DNA from: an uncultured Mycoplasmatota bacterium
GTDB taxonomy: Bacteria; Bacillota_I; Bacilli_A; RF39; UBA660
Direction: 5' to 3'
Assembly: GCA_900546275.1 (NCBI GenBank)
Contig: URCH01000008.1
Span: 1 to 49,058 of the forward strand
Length of the DNA stretch: 49,058 nucleotides
Positions 32,429 to 39,628 of this stretch are shown here, piece by piece; position 1 is the stretch's first letter; each line of letters opens with the position of its first letter. Below the pieces are notes generated by a model. That model did not search any database. It saw only the letters and a program-made list of their open reading frames with translations, and was not told where the DNA came from. Made by a program: the position numbers and the translations under genes.

Positions 32429-32774
32429 AGTCCATAACTTTATATTCAAAATTATTAGAATTTTTTGTTATTTTTATTTGTGTAGTTAAATCAAATGGTT
32501 CATTTGTTTTAGGATTATTTATATTAGAATCTATATATCCTTTATCTACCAATTCTTGTAATGTGATAACAATTGATTCATTATCATTAGGTCTTAGGTT
32601 TGGATAATCAGTTAAATAGTTTTTAGCGCTTAATTCAATTATATCTATTTGATTTTTGTATAAATCTTCTTTTCCATTTAATAATAATTTATCTACTCCA
32701 ACAACTGTGATTACTGAAAGAATCGCAAGTATTGTTATAACTCCCATTAATTCTATTAAAGTAAATCCCTTCAT
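32427..32774 (-). CDS. small pseudopilin (ComGC/type II secretion-like)
   Basis: This 115-residue protein begins with a prepilin leader (MKGFTLIELMGVITILAIL), cleaved after Gly-3, with Phe+1 and Glu+5, and a hydrophobic helix to about residue 28. The remaining soluble domain is short and charged, has no Cys, and carries the weak pattern of a ComGC-type major pseudopilin (NYLTDYPNLR, LVDKGYID). It may be part of a competence-like or secretion pseudopilus. No assembly genes are adjacent. It has an AGGAGAC-like ribosome binding site and is 48 bp upstream of murE. Confidence 0.75.
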   Translation of the reverse strand: MKGFTLIELMGVITILAILSVITVVGVDKLLLNGKEDLYKNQIDIIELSAKNYLTDYPNLRPNDNESIVITLQELVDKGYIDSNINNPKTNEPFDLTTQIKITKNSNNFEYKVMD

Positions 32775-32856
32775 ATAATCGTCTCCTATATTTTTATAAT
32801 ATCATTTTTAACTTTTATATGCAATAATATATTTTTAATAAATTTATAGTTTATAA

Positions 32857-32886
32857 CAAAAAAATAAGAGACTAAAATCTCTTATT
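32857..32886 (-). terminator. intrinsic terminator after clpB
   Basis: AATAAGAGA (32863-32871) and TCTCTTATT (32878-32886) form a 9-bp stem with a U run on the minus strand. It overlaps the clpB stop. Confidence 0.75.
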
Positions 32887-34990
32887 TAATAATTATTTTA
32901 TCATTTTCAACATCAAAATTAACTTCCACGTTTGGTTTTATTTTATTTTGTATAATAGCAGTAGCAATTAATGTTTCGACATTTTTGCTTAAAAATCTTT
33001 TAAGAGGTCTTGCACCAAATCTTACATCATAAGAAGAATCAATTATAAATTTTTTAACTTTATCTGAAAAATTAAGTTTTATATTAATATTAGATAATCT
33101 ATTTTGTAAATCATTTATAAGTTTATCTAATATATCATAAACAGTGTTTTCATTTAATGAATTAAATATTACAATTTCATCTATCCTATTTATAAATTCA
33201 GGTTTAAATGTGTGTCTTAATTCTTCCATTACAAGTTCATTTGCATTTTCTTTACCCTCAAGTATATATTCGCTACCTAAATTAGATGTCATTATTATTA
33301 TTGTGTTTTTAAAGTCTACTGTTCTACCTTGTGAATCAGTAATTCTACCATCATCAAGTATCTGAAGTAATATATTAAATACATCTTTATGTGCTTTTTC
33401 TATTTCATCAAATAACACTATAGAGTATGGATTACGTCTTACTGCTTCTGTTAATTGACCACCTTCATCGTATCCTACATATCCTGGAGGAGCACCAACT
33501 AATCTAGAAACTGAATGACTTTCCATATATTCACTCATATCAATTCTTACCATATGACGTTCATCATCAAAAAGTTCATAAGCTAATGTTTTTGCTACTT
33601 CTGTTTTACCAACACCCGTTGGACCTAAGAATATAAATGAACCAATTGGTCTATTTGGATCATTAATTCCTGCTCTACTTCTTAAAATAGCATCGCTTAC
33701 TAATTTAATTGCTTCATCTTGACCCTTTACTCTTTTTTTCATATTTTCTTCTAGTAATAAAAGTTTTTCTTTTTCACCACTTACTAATTTTTTTATAGGT
33801 ATTTTAGTCCATTTTGAAATAATTCCAGCAATATCATCTTCTTCAACTGTATCACTAAGAATTTGTGATTCATCTTTACTTTTAAGTTCTGTAAGTTCTG
33901 TTTCAAGTTTAGGAATAATTCCATGTCTTAATTTAGCTGCATTTTCTAAATCATAATTATTTTCAGCTTGTTCAAGTTTGAATTTTGCTTGTTCTATTTC
34001 TTCTTTTTTCTTTGCAACTTTATCATTAATAGCTTTTTCTTCTTCCCATTTTTTTCTTAGTTCTTCTTCATCTTTTTTTAGAACTGCAATTTTATCTTTT
34101 ATTTCTAGTAAACGTTTTTTACTTATTTCATCAGTATCTTTTTTTATAGCCTGTTTTTCTATTTCTAGTCTCATTATTTTTCGTGTTAATGTATCTAGTT
34201 CAACAGGAACTGAATCCATTTGTACTTTTATAGTAGCACAAGCTTCATCTACTAAATCTATTGCCTTGTCTGGTAAAAATCTATCAGTTATATATCTATT
34301 AGATAAATTAGCTGCTGCAACAAGTGCACTATCTTTAATATTTACACCGTGATAAACCTCAAATCTCTTTTTTAAACCACGAAGTATAGTAATTGTATCT
34401 TCTACTGTCGGTTCACTTACTATAACTTTTTGAAATCTTCTTTCAAGTGCACCATCTTTTTCAATATATTTTCTATATTCATTTAATGTTGTAGCACCAA
34501 TTAAATGTATTTCTCCACGTGCTAAAAGAGGTTTTAACATATTTCCAGCATCCATAGCACCTTCAAGCGCACCGGCACCAACAATCATATGAATTTCATC
34601 TATAAATAAAATTATTTCTCCCTCTGATTTTTTTATTTCATTTAGCACTGCTTTAAGTCTTTCCTCAAATTCACCTCTATATTTAGCACCTGCTATTAAT
34701 GCACCTAAGTCAAGTTCCCAAATATGTTTATTTTTTAAACTATTAGGAACATCTCCTCTTACTATTCTTTGAGCAAGTCCTTCTACAATGGCTGTTTTAC
34801 CAACACCTGGTTCACCAATTAAAACTGGGTTATTTTTTGTTTTTCTTGATAAAATTCTTGTAATACTTCTTACTTCTTCATCTCGACCTATTACAGGATC
34901 TACTTTCCCATCAGTAACAAGTTTTACTATATCTCTACCATACTTTTCAAGTACGTTTTCTAAGTTTTCTTGATAAGGATTTTGATTCAT
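32882..34990 (-). CDS. clpB: ClpB disaggregase lacking the N domain
   Basis: A 702-residue AAA+ chaperone that pulls apart protein aggregates with DnaK. The first ATPase domain has GEPGVGKT and FIDEIHMIVG; a coiled-coil middle domain (about residues 270-390, LEIEKQAIKKDTDE and on) identifies ClpB rather than ClpC; the second has GPTGVGKT and VLFDEIEKAH. The product begins directly at the linker before the first ATPase domain, so the usual N domain of about 150 residues is missing, as in some mollicute-related ClpB. The ATG has AGGAGG seven bases upstream and no upstream frame encodes the missing part. The middle domain is also shortened. It is under CIRCE control. Confidence 0.94.
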   Translation of the reverse strand: MNQNPYQENLENVLEKYGRDIVKLVTDGKVDPVIGRDEEVRSITRILSRKTKNNPVLIGEPGVGKTAIVEGLAQRIVRGDVPNSLKNKHIWELDLGALIAGAKYRGEFEERLKAVLNEIKKSEGEIILFIDEIHMIVGAGALEGAMDAGNMLKPLLARGEIHLIGATTLNEYRKYIEKDGALERRFQKVIVSEPTVEDTITILRGLKKRFEVYHGVNIKDSALVAAANLSNRYITDRFLPDKAIDLVDEACATIKVQMDSVPVELDTLTRKIMRLEIEKQAIKKDTDEISKKRLLEIKDKIAVLKKDEEELRKKWEEEKAINDKVAKKKEEIEQAKFKLEQAENNYDLENAAKLRHGIIPKLETELTELKSKDESQILSDTVEEDDIAGIISKWTKIPIKKLVSGEKEKLLLLEENMKKRVKGQDEAIKLVSDAILRSRAGINDPNRPIGSFIFLGPTGVGKTEVAKTLAYELFDDERHMVRIDMSEYMESHSVSRLVGAPPGYVGYDEGGQLTEAVRRNPYSIVLFDEIEKAHKDVFNILLQILDDGRITDSQGRTVDFKNTIIIMTSNLGSEYILEGKENANELVMEELRHTFKPEFINRIDEIVIFNSLNENTVYDILDKLINDLQNRLSNINIKLNFSDKVKKFIIDSSYDVRFGARPLKRFLSKNVETLIATAIIQNKIKPNVEVNFDVENDKIIIK

Positions 34991-35053
34991 ATATATACCT
35001 CCTTTTTACTATATATATTGTATGTTATATATTTTTTTTCATACAACGTAATA

Positions 35054-35082
35054 ATTATAGCACAAAAAATAGCACTCGTCAA
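35054..35082 (-). promoter_or_regulatory. promoter of clpB
   Basis: Minus strand: TTGACG (35077-35082), 17-bp spacer, TATAAT (35054-35059). The -35 box lies inside the CIRCE spacer, so repressor binding would exclude polymerase. Confidence 0.8.
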
Positions 35083-35095
35083 CAAAGAGTGCTAA
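35069..35095. promoter_or_regulatory. CIRCE operator (HrcA site)
   Basis: TAGCACTC, nine bases, GAGTGCTA (35070-35094). The full consensus arms are TTAGCACTC and GAGTGCTAA, so only the outermost left base differs. It overlaps the clpB -35 box. This predicts HrcA control of clpB and an hrcA gene elsewhere. Confidence 0.93.
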
Positions 35096-35102
35096 AATAT
35101 GT

Positions 35103-35144
35103 AGAATAAACGTATGAGTTTTAAAAACTTATATGTTTATCCTG
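35103..35144. repeat. 42-bp palindromic repeat, copy A
   Basis: An exact copy of the sequence at 35886-35927, in the same orientation. It is itself an imperfect palindrome (ATAAACGTATGAGTTTT against AAAACTTATATGTTTAT). The truncated DUF1016 gene ends inside it. Together the two copies bracket about 740 bases containing the DUF1016 remnant, the candidate small RNA and an ISL3 end remnant. Confidence 0.85.
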
Positions 35145-35469
35145 TGAATTTAAATGACAATAAAGGTAATTTTGCAACATCATGTTGCAAAAATTCATCA
35201 TTATCAAATTCAGTAGCAAATTTTTGCATATATCTTAAATTTCTAGCAGACATTCCTTTTAATGTAGGAAACTCAATTTTTAAATCTTTTGCTAAAGTAT
35301 CTATAAAAGATGAACCCCATTTATTATTTTCAATTAGTTTTAAACCGATATTATAATACATCAATACTAAATCTTTATTAGCATTTTCAACTATCTTATT
35401 TCTAGTAATAGCTAAAGTTTTCTTAATATCATTTAATATTTCAAAATATTTATCATTATTTTCTAGCAT
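35137..35469 (-). pseudogene. truncated DUF1016 (YhcG-type) nuclease, N-terminal part only
   Basis: The 110 residues from ATG 35469 (behind AAAGGAGG; an in-frame upstream start is seven codons earlier) match the N-terminal domain of DUF1016 proteins: ILNDIKKTLAITRNKIVENANKDL, LMYYNIGLKLIENNKWGSSFIDTLAKDL, FPTLKGMSARNLRYMQKF. Full-length proteins are about three times longer and carry a C-terminal PDDEXK nuclease domain. Here homology stops after VAKLP and eight unrelated residues lead to a stop inside the palindromic repeat. The nuclease part is gone. In many genomes DUF1016 genes sit in accessory islands near restriction or phage genes. Confidence 0.8.
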
Positions 35470-35618
35470 ATTATCCTCCTTTACAAGCATTCCTGTTGAT
35501 ATAATTATACTATAAATCTTAATCCATAAGAAAACATTGATTTTTCATTAAATATTATTGTTGATACAGCATCATTATTTCTTATTAAATTTCTAGTTAT
35601 TTTCCTGGTAAAATTTAT

Positions 35619-35708
35619 AAAATTACGCATACTCCCACTTGAAATAATCCTAATATCTGCTATAATTTATTTATCAGTTGATTTAATCAATCTTGGGAGT
35701 ATAATTTT
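35619..35708. repeat. inverted repeats around a promoter (possible invertible segment)
   Basis: AAAATT plus ATACTCCCA on the left (35619-35624 and 35629-35637, with four extra bases between) are the inverse of TGGGAGTATAATTTT on the right (35694-35708). Between them is one good promoter (35639-35666). Nine bases match without a gap and fifteen match allowing the four-base insertion. This is the layout of a phase-variable promoter, but no invertase gene is nearby. Confidence 0.4.
35639..35666 (+). promoter_or_regulatory. promoter pointing away from the DUF1016 remnant
   Basis: TTGAAA (35639-35644), 16-bp spacer, TATAAT (35661-35666) with an extended TG two bases before. It faces a terminator only about 80-100 bases downstream, with no open reading frame in between. 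Confidence 0.6.
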
Positions 35709-35769
35709 GCGCATACGTGTATAGCTAAGGCTCCATAAGAAAATACGCTCGAACTTTTCGAGCTTTTTT
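35673..35769 (+). ncRNA. candidate small RNA between promoter and terminator
   Basis: From the predicted start near 35673 to the end of the terminator is about 95 bases with no ribosome binding site or reading frame. It contains a small hairpin (TTGATT/AATCAA) and a stretch richer in G and C than its surroundings (near 35694-35735), then an intrinsic terminator. It does not look like tRNA, SRP RNA, RNase P, tmRNA or a known riboswitch. It may be a regulatory RNA or simply the OFF product of an invertible promoter. Confidence 0.4.
35747..35769 (+). terminator. intrinsic terminator of the candidate small RNA
   Basis: GCTCGAA (35747-35753), loop CTT, TTCGAGC (35757-35763), then six T residues: a textbook terminator on the plus strand. 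A second weaker hairpin followed by T residues (AACTCA/TGGGTT) lies shortly after at about 35779-35802. Confidence 0.85.
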
Positions 35770-35842
35770 ATTACAACTAACTCAAATTGGGTTAATTTTT
35801 TTATGTTTTACAAAGAAATAATATTATACGTCTAATTAATAT

Positions 35843-35880
35843 GGTTGTATTATAAATAGTGTTGGTGAATGTAAATCACT
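35843..35880. mobile_element. remnant of an ISL3-type left end
   Basis: GGTTGTATTATAAATAGTGT and the following TGGTGAAT...AAATCACT match the left end of the intact ISL3 element (42152 onwards) with only a few differences. No transposase follows; the palindromic repeat copy B begins six bases later. It is either a deleted IS copy or a non-autonomous end. Confidence 0.7.
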
Positions 35881-35885
35881 ACACC

Positions 35886-35927
35886 AGAATAAACGTATGA
35901 GTTTTAAAAACTTATATGTTTATCCTG
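35886..35927. repeat. 42-bp palindromic repeat, copy B
   Basis: Exact direct repeat of 35103-35144. It lies 15 bases downstream of the HipA-like gene's stop and six bases after the ISL3 end remnant. It lacks a strong T run, so it does not look like a simple terminator. Confidence 0.85.
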
Positions 35928-35942
35928 CTAAAAGATATAAAT

Positions 35943-36890
35943 TTATGGAAACAATTTTAATAATTTTTGTTTTGATTTTGTTTCTACAAAAACTTTATTC
36001 ATATTATTTAGTCTAGTATTTATAGCTTTATTAAGCCAAAATTTAACTTCCCAAGGTATATATATCTTTTCACCTGGTTTGTTTTTATTTATTTTATTTT
36101 CTACATTTTCTATAGCTAAGTCAACATTAATATTATTAAAATCTTTAATTATTTTACTAGATAATTCTTGATTTTCTTCACAAAATAAAGAAAAGTTATC
36201 TAAAAAATCATCTGCACTCAAAGAATTATCATATAAAAGTTGGTATTTAATATTATTTGTTAATGATTCTATATCATATCCACATTTAAGTTTTAAAATA
36301 AAATCATTTATATCATTATTCATTCTAGCCATTGTTGAACAATCATATATAGGTGAAAGATAAAATTCATTATTTTTTTCTATTATTGACCAATTAGAAG
36401 GATTTCTATCACTTTCCATTATTAATCCATCAAATGCCCACATTTTAATAAATGATTCTTTGATATTTTTCCTTACATGTTTTTGTCTAATTACTCCATC
36501 AAGTGCATCTAATACTTCAAAAATATCTTTAATTGAATTATTCATTTTACGTCTATTGTTGTCATATAAAATACTTTGAATAAATTCCACAATATTTTCT
36601 CCTGATAAAATTGTTTCAGTATTTTTATCTAAAAAGCTTTTTGATATTACACCATATTTTCCTTTATATATTCCAATATCATATTCTGCCATTTCAATTT
36701 TGCATTGTTTTCCTAATTCAGAAGCTAGAAGTTCTGACCATATTTCATAATTTGAAGAATTTGTTTTAAAAAGATATTCTTCATTTTCAAATAAAAGCCA
36801 TGTTTTAGGTTTTCTTCCTTTGTTTACTAAATTATTTTCTATTTCTGTTGCTTCATCTAATATTATAAAACCGTGCTGATTTCTTACCAT
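35943..36890 (-). CDS. HipA-like protein kinase
   Basis: This 315-residue cytosolic protein has the layout of a HipA-type serine/threonine kinase. A nucleotide-binding Lys is in EEYLFKT (about residue 42), a Glu in the following helix (YEIWSELLASELG), the catalytic loop is MESDRNPSNWSI (Asp161, Asn166), and the metal-binding Asp is in LSPIYDCSTM (Asp183). HipA toxins phosphorylate targets such as GltX and are usually next to a HipB antitoxin with a helix-turn-helix. No HipB-like gene is present. Instead the next gene, 23 bp upstream, encodes a transglutaminase-like protein. RBS is GGGGGA. Function as a toxin is not shown. Confidence 0.72.
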   Translation of the reverse strand: MVRNQHGFIILDEATEIENNLVNKGRKPKTWLLFENEEYLFKTNSSNYEIWSELLASELGKQCKIEMAEYDIGIYKGKYGVISKSFLDKNTETILSGENIVEFIQSILYDNNRRKMNNSIKDIFEVLDALDGVIRQKHVRKNIKESFIKMWAFDGLIMESDRNPSNWSIIEKNNEFYLSPIYDCSTMARMNNDINDFILKLKCGYDIESLTNNIKYQLLYDNSLSADDFLDNFSLFCEENQELSSKIIKDFNNINVDLAIENVENKINKNKPGEKIYIPWEVKFWLNKAINTRLNNMNKVFVETKSKQKLLKLFP

Positions 36891-36913
36891 ACTTAAATCC
36901 CCCTACTACTTAT

Positions 36914-37852
36914 TTACAAAGTTTTTCCATTATTATTTAATTGTTTTACTAAAGTCTTACTATTTGTTTTCCAGTTTGAATTAAGCATTGATATGAGTTT
37001 TTCTTTGTCAGTTTTGATTAATCCTGTTTTCGTATCATACAAATACATAACTGGTTCTTCACCATCACATGTAAAGCAAAAACAAATAGAAAAATCAAAG
37101 GTTTCTTCATTATAATATAAATTAAATATTCTAAATTCAACATTTTCATATAGTAATTCATTTAAAGCCTCTGAAAAAAATCTTATGGCTTCATGTTGTC
37201 CATTAAGTTTTACCATAAGAGAATTATTCATCTGAGTTAATAATTGTTTAATGTTTTCTTCAAAACTGTATGAATTATAATCTCTTTTTAATTCTCTTTC
37301 TAATTTGAATTTTTCTAACTTTTTTTCAAAAAATTCTTTTTCTTTTTCTATTCCAATATTTTTATCCATCTTTTTTACAAGACTAATTGGAATAATATCA
37401 TAAGTATTTTCAATATCTGTTGTAAATCCAAAATGTTTTGTTTGAAATTCATTTTGAATTAAATATAAGTCAAGTGTTAAATCCATTAAGTATTTTTCTT
37501 CACCATACACAACTTCTACAGCTTTATGATCTTGAGCATATGCTTTATTTTCTAATTTAAGAGGTATTATTTTAGCGCTCAAATTTGGTATATTTAAATT
37601 ATTTATAATTGTTGAAAATATTTCTGATATTTGTATACATGTTTGATATCTACTTATAGGTATATTTGGGTTTTGTTTATAATTTAATGGTTCAATACTT
37701 TTTTCATATTCTGTTAATATTTTTAAATTATATGAAAAAATTGATCCTAATTTTAAATATATCCATCTTACAATTTCAATAGGTTCTAAATTGTAAGGAA
37801 CGTTTTTTACTATCATATCTATTTCACCACTTATATCATACTTTTCTGGCAT
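36914..37852 (-). CDS. transglutaminase-like cysteine enzyme (putative)
   Basis: The 312-residue product is not assigned to a named family. In its first 130 residues it shows the order expected for a transglutaminase-like catalytic triad: Cys72 at the start of a helix (YQTCIQISEIFSTIINNL), His109 before a strand (DHKAVEVVYG) and Asp124 (YLMDLTLDLY). A charged coiled-coil stretch (residues 165-200) and an alpha/beta C-terminal domain follow. There is no signal peptide. It starts with ATG behind GGAGG and is 23 bp before the HipA-like kinase gene, clearly as an operon. Peptidase, amidase or crosslinking activity are all possible. The triad assignment is by eye. Confidence 0.6.
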   Translation of the reverse strand: MPEKYDISGEIDMIVKNVPYNLEPIEIVRWIYLKLGSIFSYNLKILTEYEKSIEPLNYKQNPNIPISRYQTCIQISEIFSTIINNLNIPNLSAKIIPLKLENKAYAQDHKAVEVVYGEEKYLMDLTLDLYLIQNEFQTKHFGFTTDIENTYDIIPISLVKKMDKNIGIEKEKEFFEKKLEKFKLERELKRDYNSYSFEENIKQLLTQMNNSLMVKLNGQHEAIRFFSEALNELLYENVEFRIFNLYYNEETFDFSICFCFTCDGEEPVMYLYDTKTGLIKTDKEKLISMLNSNWKTNSKTLVKQLNNNGKTL

Positions 37853-37886
37853 AAATCATCCTCCTAATATGATTTTACCATATATA

Positions 37887-37911
37887 ATAAAAAAAGCATA
37901 ATAAATTATGC
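37887..37911 (-). terminator. intrinsic terminator after greA
   Basis: AGCATAA (37894-37900) and TTATGCT (37905-37911) pair perfectly around four bases, with a U run on the minus strand from the A tract at 37888-37894. The greA stop is in the 3' arm. Confidence 0.75.
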
Positions 37912-38373
37912 TATTTCAAGTATTTTTACACTATATTGTCCATTAGGACTTGCTACACTAACTACATCTCCAATTTTTTTACCCATTATTGCTTGAGCAA
38001 TAGGAGATTCATTAGATATTTTGTTTTCAAATGGATCTGCTTCTTTGCTTCCTACAACCATGTAGCTTTCTGTTTCTCCATCATCAACATATTCTATTTT
38101 AACACTTGTACCAATTGATACTTTATCTGTGTCTACTTCTTTAATTACTACTGCATTCTCAACCATTTTTTCAAGTTCAGCTATCTTTGATTCAACTAAA
38201 GCTTGTTCATTTCTTGCTGCATCATATTCTGAATTTTCACTCAAATCCCCTTGTGCTCTAGCTTCTTTAAGTGCCAAAATGATTTCTGGTCTTTTTTCTA
38301 ATTTTAAGAAATCTAATTCTTTTTTAATTTCATCTAATCCTTTTTCTGTTAGATAAATTTCTTTCTTATCCAT
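37906..38373 (-). CDS. greA: transcript cleavage factor GreA
   Basis: GreA enters the RNA polymerase secondary channel and rescues backtracked complexes. The 155-residue product has the N-terminal coiled coil with the tip acidic pair in SENSEYDAARNEQ and the FKBP-like C-terminal domain (ISNESPIAQAIMGKKIGDVV). The start at ATG 38373 is chosen over an in-frame start nine codons upstream because GAGGTG precedes it and the family begins at this point. It follows the two U32-family genes, the same order as yrrN-yrrO-(udk)-greA in Bacillus, with udk missing. Ends in a terminator. Confidence 0.95.
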   Translation of the reverse strand: MDKKEIYLTEKGLDEIKKELDFLKLEKRPEIILALKEARAQGDLSENSEYDAARNEQALVESKIAELEKMVENAVVIKEVDTDKVSIGTSVKIEYVDDGETESYMVVGSKEADPFENKISNESPIAQAIMGKKIGDVVSVASPNGQYSVKILEIA

Positions 38374-38434
38374 GCATTTCACCTCTTCTTGTAAGTCCAC
38401 AAAATAATACTACAATTTAATATTTTTGTCAACC

Positions 38435-39628
38435 CTAATGTTTAACTTTAATAATATCATTTTTTTCTAATTTTTTATTTATTCTAATTTTTACTATTTG
38501 TTTTGGATGATTTACAATTTCTATTAAATTATTTTCTTCATCGTATATTTCATCAATTGTAAATGTTGTAAGTTCTGTGTTTGGCCCAAAAGTTTCTACT
38601 ATATCACCTTTTTTAAAGTAGTTTCTTTGTTCTATGATTGCTAAATGATTTATAGCATCATAATCTACTACAACGCCTAAAAAGTCTTGATTTGAAACTT
38701 CTTGTCTACCATTATAATAACTACAAGTATTGTCATATATATTATTATAAAATTGTGGTACTGAATCTCTATTCGCACATTCTCTTAATATCTTCTCATA
38801 TTCTATATTATATTTATAATTCTTTTTATCGTTACAATATTCGTCTATTACTTTTCTATATATACTTACTACAGTAGCTATATAATATAAGGAACGCATT
38901 CTTCCTTCTATTTTAAATGAGTTAACTTTCAAATCTATCAATTCTGGTATATATAAAAGCATAGATAAATCTTTAGTACAAAATGTAAATGGTTTATCAC
39001 CCTCTATTTTATTATTAGAATCATCTAATAAATCAAAATCCCATCTACATACTTGACTACATCCACCTCTATTTGAATCTCTGTTTGTAAAATAATTAGA
39101 AAGTACGCACCTGCCACTATATGAAGTACACATTGCACCATGTATAAATACTTCTAATTCTATATTTACATTTTCTTTTATTTTTTTTATATCTTCTTTA
39201 CTAGATTCTCTAGCTAAAACCACTCTAGAAACTCCTTGTTTTTTAAAGAAATCTACTGCTTCATAGTTTAGTGTTGATTGTTGTGTTGACAAATGTACTT
39301 CTAAGTTAGTGTTTTTTAAAGCCATATCCATTATTGCAGGATCACTTACTATAATGGCATCTACTTTAGTTTCTTCTAATTGTTTTAAATAGTTTAATAA
39401 GTGTTTAATTTCTTTATTATGAAGTACTATATTTACTGTTACGTAAACTTTTTTATTTAATGAATGTGCATAAGATACACCTTCTTTTATTTCTTCTATT
39501 GTAAAATTTGTAGCATTAGCTCTAAGACCAAATAAACTACCACCTATATATACAGCATCCGCACCATATAATAAGGCTATTTTAAGTCTTTGTAAATCTC
39601 CTGCTGGAGCAAGTAACTCTGGTTTCAT
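38435..39628 (-). CDS. peptidase U32-family tRNA hydroxylation protein (TrhP2/YrrO type)
   Basis: This 397-residue protein belongs to the U32 family. The signature with clustered cysteines is visible near residue 160-195 (ELEVFIHGAMCTSYSGRCVLSNYF, then GGCSQVCRWDF), followed by FKIEGRMRSLYYIA. In Bacillus the YrrN/YrrO pair (TrhP1/TrhP2) makes 5-hydroxyuridine at tRNA wobble position 34 with prephenate. The cysteines bind an iron-sulfur cluster. Protease activity is not expected. The start codon overlaps the upstream gene's stop by one base (TAATG). The gene pairing and greA nearby support the assignment. Confidence 0.85.
   Translation of the reverse strand: MKPELLAPAGDLQRLKIALLYGADAVYIGGSLFGLRANATNFTIEEIKEGVSYAHSLNKKVYVTVNIVLHNKEIKHLLNYLKQLEETKVDAIIVSDPAIMDMALKNTNLEVHLSTQQSTLNYEAVDFFKKQGVSRVVLARESSKEDIKKIKENVNIELEVFIHGAMCTSYSGRCVLSNYFTNRDSNRGGCSQVCRWDFDLLDDSNNKIEGDKPFTFCTKDLSMLLYIPELIDLKVNSFKIEGRMRSLYYIATVVSIYRKVIDEYCNDKKNYKYNIEYEKILRECANRDSVPQFYNNIYDNTCSYYNGRQEVSNQDFLGVVVDYDAINHLAIIEQRNYFKKGDIVETFGPNTELTTFTIDEIYDEENNLIEIVNHPKQIVKIRINKKLEKNDIIKVKH

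Noticed and set aside
35103..35927. CRISPR array suggested by the repeated palindromic 42-mers
   Set aside because: There are only two copies 740 bases apart, with genes between and no cas genes; spacing is far from spacer size.
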